A DNA stretch of 64,000 nucleotides, from assembly GCA_965242905.1 (NCBI GenBank), contig CBDETM010000002.1:930001-994000 (forward strand). Reading direction: 5' to 3'. The DNA is from Bin5 sp965242905. GTDB taxonomy: Bacteria > Chloroflexota > Anaerolineae > Caldilineales > Caldilineaceae. Each line of letters opens with the position of its first letter. Position 1 is the stretch's first letter. Shown in pieces: positions 1-8,354 of the stretch. A program made the position numbers and the translations under genes. The notes under the pieces were generated by a model. That model saw only the letters and a list, made by a program, of their open reading frames with translations, ran no database searches and had not been told where the DNA came from.

Positions 1-410
1 TGGAGGCGTTGGGCCTGATTGGGAGCGAAAGGCCGCGCATGGTCAGCGTTCAGAGCAGCGGCTGTGCGCCGATGGTGCGCGCATTTGAGCAGGGGGACGA
101 GTTTGCCGAGGCCTGGGAGGGCGCGGCGACGGTTGCGGACGGCTTGCGCGTTCCTGCAGCGGTGGGAGATTTCCTTATTCTGGGGGCGGTGCGGGAAAGC
201 GGCGGCGTTGCCATTGCGGTCAGCGACGAAGAGATGTTGAGCAGCGCCAAGCAGATGGGACGGCATACGGGCGTTTTCCCGGCCCCTGAGGGTGCTGCTA
301 CACTGGCCGGTCAGAAGCAGTTGCTGGAGTCAGGCTGGCTTGGGGGCGACGAAACGGTAGTCCTATTCAATACGGGCAGCGGGTTGAAATATGCCCATTT
401 ATGGTCATAA
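1..410 (+). CDS. thrC: Threonine synthase, C-terminal part (5' end outside window)
   Basis: The reading frame is open from the first base and ends in TAA at 408-410, giving about 136 residues. The chain has the closing segments typical of threonine synthase: a VSVQSSGCAPMVRAF-like stretch, a run with GLRVPAAVGDFL, and the terminal PEGAA plus VVLFNTGSGLKY block. The enzyme is PLP-dependent and converts O-phospho-L-homoserine to threonine in the cytoplasm. The PLP lysine lies upstream of the window. TTG at 9 is an internal codon, not the start. A 78-bp gap separates it from the chaperonin gene on the same strand, so co-transcription is possible. Identification comes from motif recognition. Confidence 0.85.
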   Translation, partial: EALGLIGSERPRMVSVQSSGCAPMVRAFEQGDEFAEAWEGAATVADGLRVPAAVGDFLILGAVRESGGVAIAVSDEEMLSSAKQMGRHTGVFPAPEGAATLAGQKQLLESGWLGGDETVVLFNTGSGLKYAHLWS

Positions 411-488
411 TCCTTACTGTGATTGACTTGAGAGAGTGACGATCCGGACCAAAAGCCAGAGCACAAGGAAGATAATCGAGGTGCAAAG

Positions 489-2117
489 TTGGAACGCATA
501 AAAAACTACAGGGCCGCGGTCGCAGGCCCGGAAGAGACCCACGAAAGCCTGAGCGACGGCATCAACAGTATCGCCGATTTGCTGGCGCCGACGCTGGGCC
601 CGGTCGGCGGGCACGTCGTGCATGAGCGGGACGGCACGCGCGGGCCGGAGCTGTTGGACGACGCTGCCACTGCAGTGCGCCGCATACTCAGCCTGGGCGA
701 CCCGAAAGTGGACGTCGGCGCGATGCTGATGCGTCACATTGTCTGGCGGATCGCGGGGAAGGTGGGGGACGGCGGCACGGCCACGGCCCTGCTGACGCGG
801 GAGATCTACCGCCAGGCCTTGAAGATGATGACGGCCGGAATCGGATACCGGGAGCTGGAGATCGGCCTGCAGGCTGCAACCAGGGCCATATGCGAGGCGC
901 TGTCCGAGCTGGCGACGCCGGTTGAAACCGAGGACGATCTTGCGGTGGTGGCGCTGACGGTTGTGAAAGACCGAGATCTGGCGGCGACGATCGGCGAACT
1001 GAGCTATCTGCTGGGCCCGGACGCGCGGGTCTCGGTCGAGAAGTTTGTGGCACCTTATCTGGCGCGTGAGTATCATGCCGGCGCCAACTACAAGGCCGAA
1101 ATCGCCAGTATGCACCTCTACACTGACCCGATTCGCAAATGGGCCATTTACGGGGACTCTACCATTGCCCTGGTCGATGACACGCTCTCGGAGGCCGCGG
1201 AGGCGGTTGCGTTGATCGAGCTGGCGATGAAGATGGGGAAGAAATCTCTTGTCATTATTGCCTCCCATATCAAGGAGGAGGCGCTGCACGTGATGGTGCG
1301 CAACCAGACCGAGGAGAAGAAGAAGATTTCGATTCTCGGCATCCAGATGAAGGAGATCGGCGATCCGAGGCGGATGGCATTCCATGACCTGACGACGCTG
1401 ACGGGAGCCAATATCCTGGGCCGCAACTATTACGCGTACGCGGCCAACGCAAAAGAGGAAGACCTGGGCGAGGCGATGCGGGTGCAGGTAGACCGCAAGA
1501 TGATGCAGTTGCAGCCCTTTCAGAGCCGCATTGCGGAGATGCAGGAGACGGTTGATCAGCTGCGGGCGCGGCTGGAGGGCATGCGGGTTGATGACGATGA
1601 GCGCGACGACATCATCAATCGCCTGGCTGCTCTGACAGGGGGCATGGGTGTGTTGAAGGTGGGCACCAACCTGAAGCATGAGCGCGATGTCGTATCGGCG
1701 CTGTCGGAGCGGGCGCTGACCGCCGCTTCGCTGGCTCACAGGACGGGTGTCGTGCCGGGAGGCGGCGCGGCGTTCGTGCATGCGCGCAGTGCGCTGGACA
1801 AACTGGAGATGGACGGCGACGAAAACGTTGGCGTCAAAGTGCTGCGCGATGCCCTGGACGCGCCATTCCTTCAGATTGTCTCGAACGCGGGTATCGAATC
1901 CCCTTCGGTGGCGGCGCTGCGCCTAGAAGAGGCCGGGCCGGCCTACACATATGATGTTGTCAAGCAGAAGCTCGTCAATGCCCAGGAAACGGGGTTGGTG
2001 GATGTTACGGGCGTGCAGACTGCGGTGCTGGAAACGGCGGTGAGCGGCGCACTGATGGCATTGGGCACCAACACGATCGTATTCCACAAGGAACCAACCG
2101 AAAGTATGGAACCGTAA
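489..2117 (+). CDS. Divergent GroEL-like (Cpn60) chaperonin paralogue, probably ATPase-defective
   Basis: This 542-residue protein spans the full Cpn60 fold and starts at TTG 489. The equatorial P-loop-like LGPVGG (36-41), an Asp aligned with GroEL Asp52 (D58) and GDGGTAT with the Asp87 equivalent (D94) are present. The apical region (about 190-320) and the returning equatorial VVPGGGAAF (421-429) follow. In my ungapped alignment to GroEL's VEDALHATR...GVVAGGG, the catalytic Asp398 position is Arg408 (SERAL in place of VEDAL). The C-terminus ends HKEPTESMEP and lacks a GGM tail. No groES is nearby, so this is not the housekeeping groESL locus. The stop lies 3 bp before the next gene. It may bind clients without normal cycling, or assemble with a canonical GroEL; both are inference. 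Confidence 0.85.
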   Translation: MERIKNYRAAVAGPEETHESLSDGINSIADLLAPTLGPVGGHVVHERDGTRGPELLDDAATAVRRILSLGDPKVDVGAMLMRHIVWRIAGKVGDGGTATALLTREIYRQALKMMTAGIGYRELEIGLQAATRAICEALSELATPVETEDDLAVVALTVVKDRDLAATIGELSYLLGPDARVSVEKFVAPYLAREYHAGANYKAEIASMHLYTDPIRKWAIYGDSTIALVDDTLSEAAEAVALIELAMKMGKKSLVIIASHIKEEALHVMVRNQTEEKKKISILGIQMKEIGDPRRMAFHDLTTLTGANILGRNYYAYAANAKEEDLGEAMRVQVDRKMMQLQPFQSRIAEMQETVDQLRARLEGMRVDDDERDDIINRLAALTGGMGVLKVGTNLKHERDVVSALSERALTAASLAHRTGVVPGGGAAFVHARSALDKLEMDGDENVGVKVLRDALDAPFLQIVSNAGIESPSVAALRLEEAGPAYTYDVVKQKLVNAQETGLVDVTGVQTAVLETAVSGALMALGTNTIVFHKEPTESMEP

Positions 2118-2120
2118 ACG

Positions 2121-3023
2121 ATGTCGATCATTCTCTCCCTTTCAGAACATGAAGGAAGCATTTGGGCTGCCGGCCCCTACGGTCTGTTTGCCGTTGGGGA
2201 GGCGGAGTTGACCCCCACACCGCAGCCTCAGGAAAGATTGACTGCGGCCTGTAGCCTGGGGGACCGGATATTTACGGGCGGTGCGCCATTTGGCGTAGCC
2301 TATCTCCTGGACACAGCAGAGCAGTGGCAGGCAGCCTGGCAGGAGGGCGCGGAGTCGGCCGTGCTGACTTTTGCGTCGGCGCCGGACTACGACGACTCGG
2401 GCGTGATACTGGCCGGCAGCGAGGGTGACGGCGTGCTGCGCAGCCGCGATCGGGGTCTGCGCTGGATGCCGAGCAATTTCGGATTGCGAAACCTGACCGT
2501 ATTGACGCTGGCGTGGGCGCCGCCGATGGAGGAGGACGCGTGGCCGCGCTGGCAGGTCGTGTTTGCGGGGACGGAGGAGGGAATCTACCGTTCGCCGAAT
2601 GCGGGGCTGGGGTGGAAGCGCAGCGACTCGGCCGATGCGGCCTACCAGACGGTTGCGGTGGCGCCTGACGTGCATTGCAGCGGGGTGGTGCTGGCGGGAA
2701 CGGAGGAAGGCGGACTCTGGCGTTCGACGGACGGCGGCCGGACGTTTGCCGGCGTGGAAGATGCGCCGGAGCAGGTGAACGCGCTGCTTGCCCTGTCAAA
2801 CGGGACGGGTGGCGGCGGTTCGGCCAACTGGCTGTTGAGCGATGACACGCAGCTGTGGAGCTCGCAGGAAGGTTCGGCCTGGTCGCTGGTTGAAGGCAGC
2901 ACGCCGGCACTTTGCATGCTGGAGGTGGACGGCAGCGTCTACGTCGGCGGCGAGAATGGTGTCACGGTGCTCGACAGCGCCAGTTTGCGGGTCGAAAGGC
3001 AGTTGCAGATTCCGCCAATGTAA
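2121..3023 (+). CDS. Asp-box (BNR-type) beta-propeller protein co-transcribed with the chaperonin
   Basis: The 300-residue protein starts with ATG three bases after the chaperonin stop, so the two are almost certainly translated from one mRNA. It contains repeated Asp-box-like motifs: SRDRGLRW, SPNAGLGW and STDGGRTF. Each follows a beta-strand ending in an LAGTEEGG- or FAGTEEGI-type turn, and the pattern recurs about every 45-55 residues. This matches propellers of the sialidase/sortilin/YCF48 type. There is no signal peptide or membrane segment, so a cytoplasmic location fits. Sialidase activity is unlikely because no catalytic Arg triad is apparent. It may be a scaffold or a client of the chaperonin. 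Function is unknown. Confidence 0.7.
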   Translation: MSIILSLSEHEGSIWAAGPYGLFAVGEAELTPTPQPQERLTAACSLGDRIFTGGAPFGVAYLLDTAEQWQAAWQEGAESAVLTFASAPDYDDSGVILAGSEGDGVLRSRDRGLRWMPSNFGLRNLTVLTLAWAPPMEEDAWPRWQVVFAGTEEGIYRSPNAGLGWKRSDSADAAYQTVAVAPDVHCSGVVLAGTEEGGLWRSTDGGRTFAGVEDAPEQVNALLALSNGTGGGGSANWLLSDDTQLWSSQEGSAWSLVEGSTPALCMLEVDGSVYVGGENGVTVLDSASLRVERQLQIPPM

Positions 3024-3269
3024 CGGATTCTTGGCGCAGTTTGTACGTCCCGCCGACCTGAAGTGCCGCCCCATCGGAGGGGATCCGGCGTGTAAGGCGG
3101 CGGGATTTTTGCACCCGGGCGTTCTCTTTCACGTTGCTGCCGAGCGATGGCAGCGGCACGCCAGGTTGATACGCGTCTACATTCAGGTCGCGTAGCCGCG
3201 CACAAGTAAAGCGCTCCTTTTCTGAGTCCTCTGCAGTAGTCCAATCAATCGCACACTCCGGAGAACGCC

Positions 3270-4340
3270 ATGCTAATCATTGACGCCCACCTCGATCTGG
3301 CTATGAACGCGTTGCAGGGCAACCGGGACCTGACGCGTTCTGTCTATACGATTCGGACGACAGAGCAGAAGAACAGCGGCAAGGGGCAGGGCTACGGCAC
3401 TGTTGCCTTCCCGGAGATGCGCCAGGGCCGTGTTGCGCTCAGTTTCGCGACCGCGATCGCGCGTTCGACGGGACGACCCGCCCCGAATATCGACTACGAT
3501 CATCCCACTCAGGCCAGCGCGATGGCGCAGGGTCATCTGGCGTACTACCGGGGGCTGGAGGAGTTGGGAATCGTGCGGATCATCACCAGCCGGGGCGAAC
3601 TGAACGAGCACTGGGGTGAATGGACGGACTGGGAGGAGGCAGGAGGTGACGAACCTCCGCTCGGTTTTGTGCTGTCGATGGAGGGTGCGGACCCGATTCT
3701 GACACCGGAGCACGTTGCGTTCTGGTACGAGGCGGGGCTGCGGGCGATTGGGCCGTCTCACTATGGCCCCAACCGCTATGCAGGCGGCACGGGGACTGAA
3801 CTCGGCCTGGGTGAGGAGGGACCGGCGCTGCTGAGGGAGATGGAGCGTCTTGGCATCATTCTGGACCTGACGCACCTGTCGGATGAGTCGTTCTGGGAGG
3901 CGCTGGAGATTTACAACGGCCCTGTGCTGGCCAGCCACAACAACTGCCGGGCTATCGTCCCGCACCAGCGACAGTTCAGCGACGAGCAGCTGCGGGCGAT
4001 CATCGAGCGGGGTGGGGTCGTCGGCATGGCGATGGACGTATGGATGATGTCGACGAAGTGGCGGGCGGGCCAAGAGTGGAACTACGACATCATGTTGGAA
4101 GATCTCGTGCCCCACGTCGATCACATTTGTGAGCTGGCAGGCAATGCGAGTAACATCGCCATCGGGACGGATCTTGACGGCGGCTTCGGGCGCGAGCAGT
4201 CGCCGGCCGATTTGGACACGATTGCCGATCTGCAGCGGATACCGGAGCTTTTGCGCGGAAACGGCTACGCGGAGGATGATATCGCGGCGATTTGTCATGG
4301 GAACTGGTTGCGGCTCTTGCGGGAGGCGTTAAAGGACTAG
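3270..4340 (+). CDS. Membrane-dipeptidase family zinc peptidase (M19)
   Basis: The 356-residue protein has the dinuclear zinc ligand pattern of M19 dipeptidases: HLD at residues 7-9, Glu138 in SMEGADPI, His202 in DLTHLSDESF and His223 in LASHNNCR, with a late Asp in GTDLDGGFG (about 299-307). These enzymes hydrolyse dipeptides, including some with a D-residue. There is no signal peptide, so the protein is probably cytoplasmic. The start ATG 3270 follows a GGAG run. The stop is 3 bp before a cytochrome c lipoprotein gene, which suggests a shared mRNA. A 246-bp gap without recognised features lies upstream. Substrate is not predictable from sequence. Confidence 0.9.
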   Translation: MLIIDAHLDLAMNALQGNRDLTRSVYTIRTTEQKNSGKGQGYGTVAFPEMRQGRVALSFATAIARSTGRPAPNIDYDHPTQASAMAQGHLAYYRGLEELGIVRIITSRGELNEHWGEWTDWEEAGGDEPPLGFVLSMEGADPILTPEHVAFWYEAGLRAIGPSHYGPNRYAGGTGTELGLGEEGPALLREMERLGIILDLTHLSDESFWEALEIYNGPVLASHNNCRAIVPHQRQFSDEQLRAIIERGGVVGMAMDVWMMSTKWRAGQEWNYDIMLEDLVPHVDHICELAGNASNIAIGTDLDGGFGREQSPADLDTIADLQRIPELLRGNGYAEDDIAAICHGNWLRLLREALKD

Positions 4341-4343
4341 ATC

Positions 4344-4868
4344 ATGCAGCGAGGGACTCTGTCGGTTTTGACTCTGGCGGCGGCGCTGATTTTTCTGGCG
4401 TGCGGGCCGTCCGGGGGTGCAGGCAGCGGACGCGCGTCACAGAGCGATGCGGCGACCGTGGAGGTTACGGCAACTCCGACCGAGGTCAGTCTTCCGCAGG
4501 TCGAGGGGCCGGTGGATGGGGCGGACGTTTCCAACACGCAATTGGTGGCCTTGGGTGGGATTGTCTATGAGCAGTACTGCGCCTCCTGCCACGGCGCGGA
4601 GCTTGAAGGGGAGGCAAACTGGAAGGTACGGGATGAGAACGGATTTCTACCTGCTCCGCCGCACGATGAGACGGGTCACACCTGGCATCACCCTGATGAG
4701 CAGCTGTTTGAGATCACTAAGATTGGGACGGAGGCTTACGTAGGCAGGGGATACCGGAGCAATATGATCGGTTTCGGGGATCAGCTTGACGACACTGAGA
4801 TCTGGGCGGTGCTGGCTTACATCAAGAGTGAGTGGCCGGCGAGGATTCAGAGGGCGCAGCCCAAATAG
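4344..4868 (+). CDS. Cytochrome c class I-type lipoprotein
   Basis: The 174-residue protein begins with a hydrophobic signal peptide ending in a lipobox (FLAC, Cys20), so it is probably a lipid-anchored extracytoplasmic protein. A low-complexity linker of about 40 residues leads to a single haem motif CASCH (79-83). A likely axial Met141 lies in RSNMIGFG, and the chain ends in a helix EIWAVLAYIKSEW typical of small c-type cytochromes. It probably shuttles electrons to or from a membrane oxidoreductase. The gene is 3 bp downstream of the M19 dipeptidase, an odd functional pairing with no obvious link. Electron partners are not encoded nearby. Confidence 0.85.
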   Translation: MQRGTLSVLTLAAALIFLACGPSGGAGSGRASQSDAATVEVTATPTEVSLPQVEGPVDGADVSNTQLVALGGIVYEQYCASCHGAELEGEANWKVRDENGFLPAPPHDETGHTWHHPDEQLFEITKIGTEAYVGRGYRSNMIGFGDQLDDTEIWAVLAYIKSEWPARIQRAQPK

Positions 4869-4966
4869 GTTGGTCTGATTCTGTAACGCAGAAACGTTGG
4901 TGGGCTAATGTAACCAATGAATTACCAAAGAGCAGCAGTGGAATGCCTAGACTCAGGGGCGGGAAC

Positions 4967-5173
4967 ATGACAACCAGAACAGTTCAGGAACTTCAGGTCG
5001 CCGTCTCTCAACTCTCGGCGCACGAACTGGCTCGCTTCAGGGCATGGTTCGAGGAATTTGAGGCGAAGATATGGGATGAGCAATTTGAAGAGGATGTCAA
5101 GAGTGGGAAACTTGACCATCTCGCCGAAGAAGCCATCGCCGATTTGCGAGCAGGGAATTGCAAAGAGCTGTAA
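4967..5173 (+). CDS. Small antitoxin-like protein paired with a broken toxin gene
   Basis: This 68-residue acidic protein starts at ATG 4967 after GGGGCGGG. It reads as a helical N-terminal segment (VQELQVAVSQLSAHELARFR) followed by an acidic tail with EEFEAKIWDEQFEEDV and DLRAGNCKEL. This layout is usual for antitoxins encoded just upstream of RelE/ParE-like toxins of the WFWIGTHAEYD type. Its 3' end overlaps the start of the toxin frame at 5158 by 16 bp, the usual translational coupling. The toxin is interrupted by a stop codon, so the antitoxin may be an orphan. Assignment depends mainly on that neighbour. Confidence 0.6.
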   Translation: MTTRTVQELQVAVSQLSAHELARFRAWFEEFEAKIWDEQFEEDVKSGKLDHLAEEAIADLRAGNCKEL

Positions 5174-5424
5174 GACATTTCGCAAACCCTAGTTTCTGGC
5201 AACGATAACAAAGATTGCCAAGAGACATTCAGCAGGTTGCTGACAGAAACTTCGAGTTGCTAAAGCGAAACTCCAGACATCCCTCATTGAGCTTGAAGAA
5301 AGTCGGCAGGTACTGGTCGGTAAGAGTAGGCCGAAAGTATCGCGCGGTAGCGATCGAAAGTGAGGAAGGTTTGGTCTGGTTTTGGATTGGAACTCATGCC
5401 GAGTATGACAAGCTAATTCGATAG
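5158..5424 (+). pseudogene. RelE/ParE-like toxin interrupted by an in-frame TAA
   Basis: A single frame runs from TTG 5158 (reading QRAVRHFANPSFWQR) through a TAA at 5206-5208 to QRLPRDIQQVADRNFELLK, ..HPSLSLKKVGRYWSVRVG, ..WFWIGTHAEYDKLIR and a stop at 5422-5424. The whole would be 88 residues, normal for this toxin family. The segment before the TAA is the family's usual N-terminus, so the stop most likely replaces a tyrosine codon (TAT or TAC). The remainder could restart at TTG 5215 to give 69 residues, but without its first strand. Loss of function by a point mutation is the simplest reading. The antitoxin-like gene overlaps its 5' end. Confidence 0.7.
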
Positions 5425-5508
5425 ACGTTTTTGAAGGCAGTCAGGCTGACAACTACGTAGCACTCACTCTGCATACCATTTCATAAGAGGCAACGGGAGA
5501 CAGCAGAA

Positions 5509-5889
5509 ATGCGCAAGGAAGTTTACACTGAGAAGGGCGCGCCGCCGGCGGGCATTTATTCACAGGGGATTGTGGCTGACGGGCCGGTCGCCTATATTGC
5601 CGGTCAGGGGCCGCTGGACCCGGCCACGGGAGAACGGGTCGAGGGCGGGTTTCGGGAGCAGGCGACGCGTGTTTTCGATAATCTGACGATCCTGCTGGAG
5701 GCGGCGGGCACGTCGTGGGAGCACGTGACGAAGGTCGGCGTGTTTCTGGCCGACCTGAGCGACTTCGCCGAGATGAATGAGGTCTATGAGCAGTATGTAA
5801 CGAAGCCATATCCGGCGCGCACGACGGTAGGCTGCCAGCTGCCGAACATTATGCTCGAAGTCGATTGCATCGCGGTCGTGCCGGAATAG
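5509..5889 (+). CDS. RidA/YjgF-family enamine/imine deaminase
   Basis: The 126-residue protein matches the RidA family in length and layout. Features include YSQGIVADGPVAYIAGQGPLDPATG, the Arg104 of PARTTV that binds the substrate carboxylate in this family, and Glu117 in LEVDCIAVVPE. RidA proteins hydrolyse reactive 2-aminoacrylate-type intermediates released by PLP enzymes and work as trimers in the cytoplasm. A small hypothetical gene and an aminotransferase follow on the same strand, a sensible context for an imine deaminase. A second RidA-like gene lies at 20770-21219, with a different sequence. The start ATG 5509 has GGGAGA upstream. Confidence 0.9.
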   Translation: MRKEVYTEKGAPPAGIYSQGIVADGPVAYIAGQGPLDPATGERVEGGFREQATRVFDNLTILLEAAGTSWEHVTKVGVFLADLSDFAEMNEVYEQYVTKPYPARTTVGCQLPNIMLEVDCIAVVPE

Positions 5890-5935
5890 GGCGCGTGTGC
5901 ATTTTTGAGCAGCCAAGAGAATAAGGAGTGAACCC

Positions 5936-6229
5936 ATGACTTTTGACGAATTCAAGGCCAGCCTTTCGGACGACGCCCCGCCGGAAGGGGTGGGAGCGCC
6001 GCTGCGCGCGCTGTGGCTGGATGCTGCCAACGATTGGGACGGCGCCCACGACGCGCTGCAAGGGCAGCCGGACTTGAACGGTTCGGCCTGGGTGCATGCC
6101 TATCTGCACCGGGTTGAGGGCGATCTGCCAAACGCCAACGGCTGGTATCGGCGGGCGCAGAAGCCGGCCAGCAGCGCGCCTCTGCCAGAGGAGTGGGAGG
6201 AGATAGCGCGGGCCCTGCTGGAAGACTGA
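5936..6229 (+). CDS. Conserved small protein of unknown function
   Basis: The 97-residue protein is acidic and mostly helical. It contains the recognisable pattern ALWLDAANDWDGAHDAL ... WVHAYLHRVEGD ... NGWYRRA, which I have seen in many bacterial hypothetical proteins of about 90 residues. No catalytic motif, signal peptide or membrane segment is visible. The repeated W/H/A-rich helices resemble a single tetratricopeptide-like hairpin pair. ATG 5936 is preceded by AATAAGGAG, a good ribosome-binding site. It sits between RidA and an aminotransferase in the same direction, so it probably belongs to that operon. Function is not known. Confidence 0.75.
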   Translation: MTFDEFKASLSDDAPPEGVGAPLRALWLDAANDWDGAHDALQGQPDLNGSAWVHAYLHRVEGDLPNANGWYRRAQKPASSAPLPEEWEEIARALLED

Positions 6230-6306
6230 TCGTTTCGAACGAAGCGACAGTTGTTCGACCGGCTAACGCAAGTTTGTCATTTGCGGAAAGGACCTGCCCG
6301 CCGCCC

Positions 6307-7506
6307 ATGGTTTCGCCTTCATTCGCGCCCTCTGCCGAGCGCGTCCCTGAATCCCGAATTCGGGCGCTTGCGGACGTAGCATTCGGCATGGAGGATGTGC
6401 TATTCCTCCAGTTCGGCGAGTCGACGCTGCCAACGCCGCCCTACGTGATCGACGCTGTAAACCGGGCAGCGCAGGAGGGTTGGACTTTCTACTCGCCCAA
6501 TCAGGGGCTGCCGTCGCTGCGAGACGCGATCGCTAACCTGATAGCAAGGCTGCACGGCGTAGAGATCGATCCCTCGGAGATACAGATCAATTCCGGGGGC
6601 GTGCAGGCGCTCAACCTGGCGATCAAGTGTGTGATCGATCCGGGTGATGAGGCGATTGTACTGAGCCCGAACTGGCCGAACGGGTCGGCGATGATCGAGA
6701 TGTGCGGCGGACGGGCTGTGGAAGTGCCGATGGCGCGTGCGGGGCAGCGCTTTACGCCGGACGTAGAGGCGATGGAGAGTGCACTGACAGCGCGTACGCG
6801 GATGTTGCTGTACGCTTCGCCGTCGAATCCGCTGGGCTGGACGGCTACTGTCGAGGAACAGCAAATGCTGCTGGACTTTGCGCGGCGGCACGGGCTGTGG
6901 CTGCTGACGGATGAGGTCTACGAGCGCATTTACTACGGCGGTCAGGGCGCGGCAGGCGCCGGGCAGATAGCGCCCTCGATCATGAAACTGTGCTCGCGTG
7001 AAGACGCCGTCATCGTCGTCAACTCGTTTTCCAAGACCTATTGCATGACGGGCTGGCGGCTGGGTTGGATGGTGAGCCGGGCGGCTTTCGTGCAGAAGGC
7101 GGCGCAGTTGAACGAGTTTATCGTTTCGCACGCGCCGACGATGATCCAGCGGGGCGGTGAAGCGGCGATTGTGCACGGTGAGGACGATATCGCGGCGATG
7201 GTGGAGGAGTTTCAGGAGCGGCGGGACTTCTGTGCCGGGATGCTGCGAGAGGTTTCCGGGGTCAACCTGCCGGAGCCGGAGGGGGCATTTTATCTCTTTC
7301 CGCAGCTTGAAGGCGTTAGCGCCTCGTACCAGTTTGCTCTCGATCTGCTGCGCAAGACGCACGTTGCAGTTGCCCCGGGGAGCGCGTTCGGCAACGGCGG
7401 AGAAGGGTCGATCCGGATCTGTTACGCGCCGGGCATGGACGTGTTGAAGCCGGCGATGGAGCGGATCTGCGAGTTCATAGCGTCCTACGGTGGCGAGAAG
7501 CAGTAG
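6307..7506 (+). CDS. Class I/II pyridoxal-phosphate aminotransferase
   Basis: This is a fold-type I aminotransferase of 399 residues. The core motifs are YSPNQGLPSLRDAIA (63-77), the Asp202/Tyr205 pair in LTDEVYE, the Schiff-base Lys243 in NSFSKTYCMTGWRLGW, and a late Arg in GSIRICYAPG that should bind the substrate carboxylate. The ATG at 6307 is chosen because the more upstream GTG at 6193 would overlap the previous gene and add a non-homologous leader; GGAAAGG lies about 13 nt upstream. Donor and acceptor amino acids cannot be told from sequence; aspartate-type specificity is likely. It follows RidA and the small conserved gene, and precedes an RraA-like gene. Confidence 0.85.
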   Translation: MVSPSFAPSAERVPESRIRALADVAFGMEDVLFLQFGESTLPTPPYVIDAVNRAAQEGWTFYSPNQGLPSLRDAIANLIARLHGVEIDPSEIQINSGGVQALNLAIKCVIDPGDEAIVLSPNWPNGSAMIEMCGGRAVEVPMARAGQRFTPDVEAMESALTARTRMLLYASPSNPLGWTATVEEQQMLLDFARRHGLWLLTDEVYERIYYGGQGAAGAGQIAPSIMKLCSREDAVIVVNSFSKTYCMTGWRLGWMVSRAAFVQKAAQLNEFIVSHAPTMIQRGGEAAIVHGEDDIAAMVEEFQERRDFCAGMLREVSGVNLPEPEGAFYLFPQLEGVSASYQFALDLLRKTHVAVAPGSAFGNGGEGSIRICYAPGMDVLKPAMERICEFIASYGGEKQ

Positions 7507-7551
7507 CCCTTTGTAAACAGAGCCCAGACAAACAACATTAAGGAAGGCAGA

Positions 7552-8274
7552 ATGAATCCGCAAGCGATCCTGGAAGAGCTGAGGACGGTGGATACGCCGT
7601 CGATCACCAACGTTGTCGCCACGTACCCTGAAGATCCGCTGTGCCTGGGCCTTTACAACCCGTGGACGGAAAACTGGTACACGGATGAGACGATACGCTG
7701 CATGTATCCTGAGCTGGGTGCGCTGGCGGGATACGCGGTGACGTGCGTCTATGGACTGCCGGACCCGAACTTTTCGCGGGTGGGCTTCTCGGACGTGCTG
7801 GAGGCGCTGGACGCGTCGCCGAAGCCGACGATTCTGGTCCTGGAGCAGAAGTTTCCGCGCGAGATTGCGGGGAAGGTGGGGCTGGCCGGCGGCAACATGA
7901 CGGCGGCGATGCAGGCGGTAGGCTGTGTGGGCTGCATATCGAACGGGCCGTCGAGAGATATTGATGAGATCCGGCCGATGGGCTTCCAGTATCTGCTGAG
8001 CGGCGTTACGCCGGGGCACGGGGCGATGGCGGTGCAGGCGGTGAATGTGCCGGTGCACGTGCGGGGGATGGACGTGGCGCCGGGCGAGATCGTACATATG
8101 GATGAGAACGGCGCGTGCAAGTTCCCGGCTGACAAGATGGAGGATGTTCTGCGCAACGTCAAGCAGCTGCTGGCGCATGAAGAGGAACGGATCGGGCAGA
8201 TGCAGAAGGCTTCGAGCGCGGCGGAGGTGCGGGCGATTTTGGCGGGGCACAGTTACGGGGAAGACGAAGAGTAA
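7552..8274 (+). CDS. RraA/HMG-aldolase-family protein
   Basis: The 240-residue protein carries the RraA-like core GNMTAAMQAVGCVGCISNGPSRD, then MGFQYLLSGVTPGHG, and DVAPGEIVHMDENGACKFP. Members are either regulators of RNase E (RraA proper) or metal-dependent aldolases and decarboxylases acting on 2-oxo acids such as 4-hydroxy-4-methyl-2-oxoglutarate. The ISNGPSRDIDEI block takes the place of the usual DG..RD metal/substrate motif: Gly is kept but the preceding Asp is Asn. No RNase E target is visible, so a metabolic role is more likely. A good ribosome-binding site (AAGGAAGG) precedes ATG 7552. A terminator follows at 8301. A second, distinct RraA-like gene lies at 51368. Confidence 0.75.
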   Translation: MNPQAILEELRTVDTPSITNVVATYPEDPLCLGLYNPWTENWYTDETIRCMYPELGALAGYAVTCVYGLPDPNFSRVGFSDVLEALDASPKPTILVLEQKFPREIAGKVGLAGGNMTAAMQAVGCVGCISNGPSRDIDEIRPMGFQYLLSGVTPGHGAMAVQAVNVPVHVRGMDVAPGEIVHMDENGACKFPADKMEDVLRNVKQLLAHEEERIGQMQKASSAAEVRAILAGHSYGEDEE

Positions 8275-8300
8275 AAGGCAAGGAGAGAGTGGAGAGGAGA

Positions 8301-8333
8301 GAGGAGTGAGAGAACGTCTCGCTCCTCTTTTTT
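8301..8333 (+). terminator. Rho-independent terminator after the RraA-like gene
   Basis: GAGGAGTGAGA (8301-8311) pairs with TCTCGCTCCTC (8317-8327) across a GAACG loop, with one G-U pair, and a run of six T follows at 8328-8333. It ends the plus-strand operon 27 bp after the stop codon, before the convergent minus-strand genes. Confidence 0.85.
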
Positions 8334-8354
8334 GTTCGTCGCAGATGTGCCACT

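Noticed and set aside
18..250. Overlapping short frames at the window start
   Set aside because: They lie in other frames of the threonine synthase gene and have no motif.
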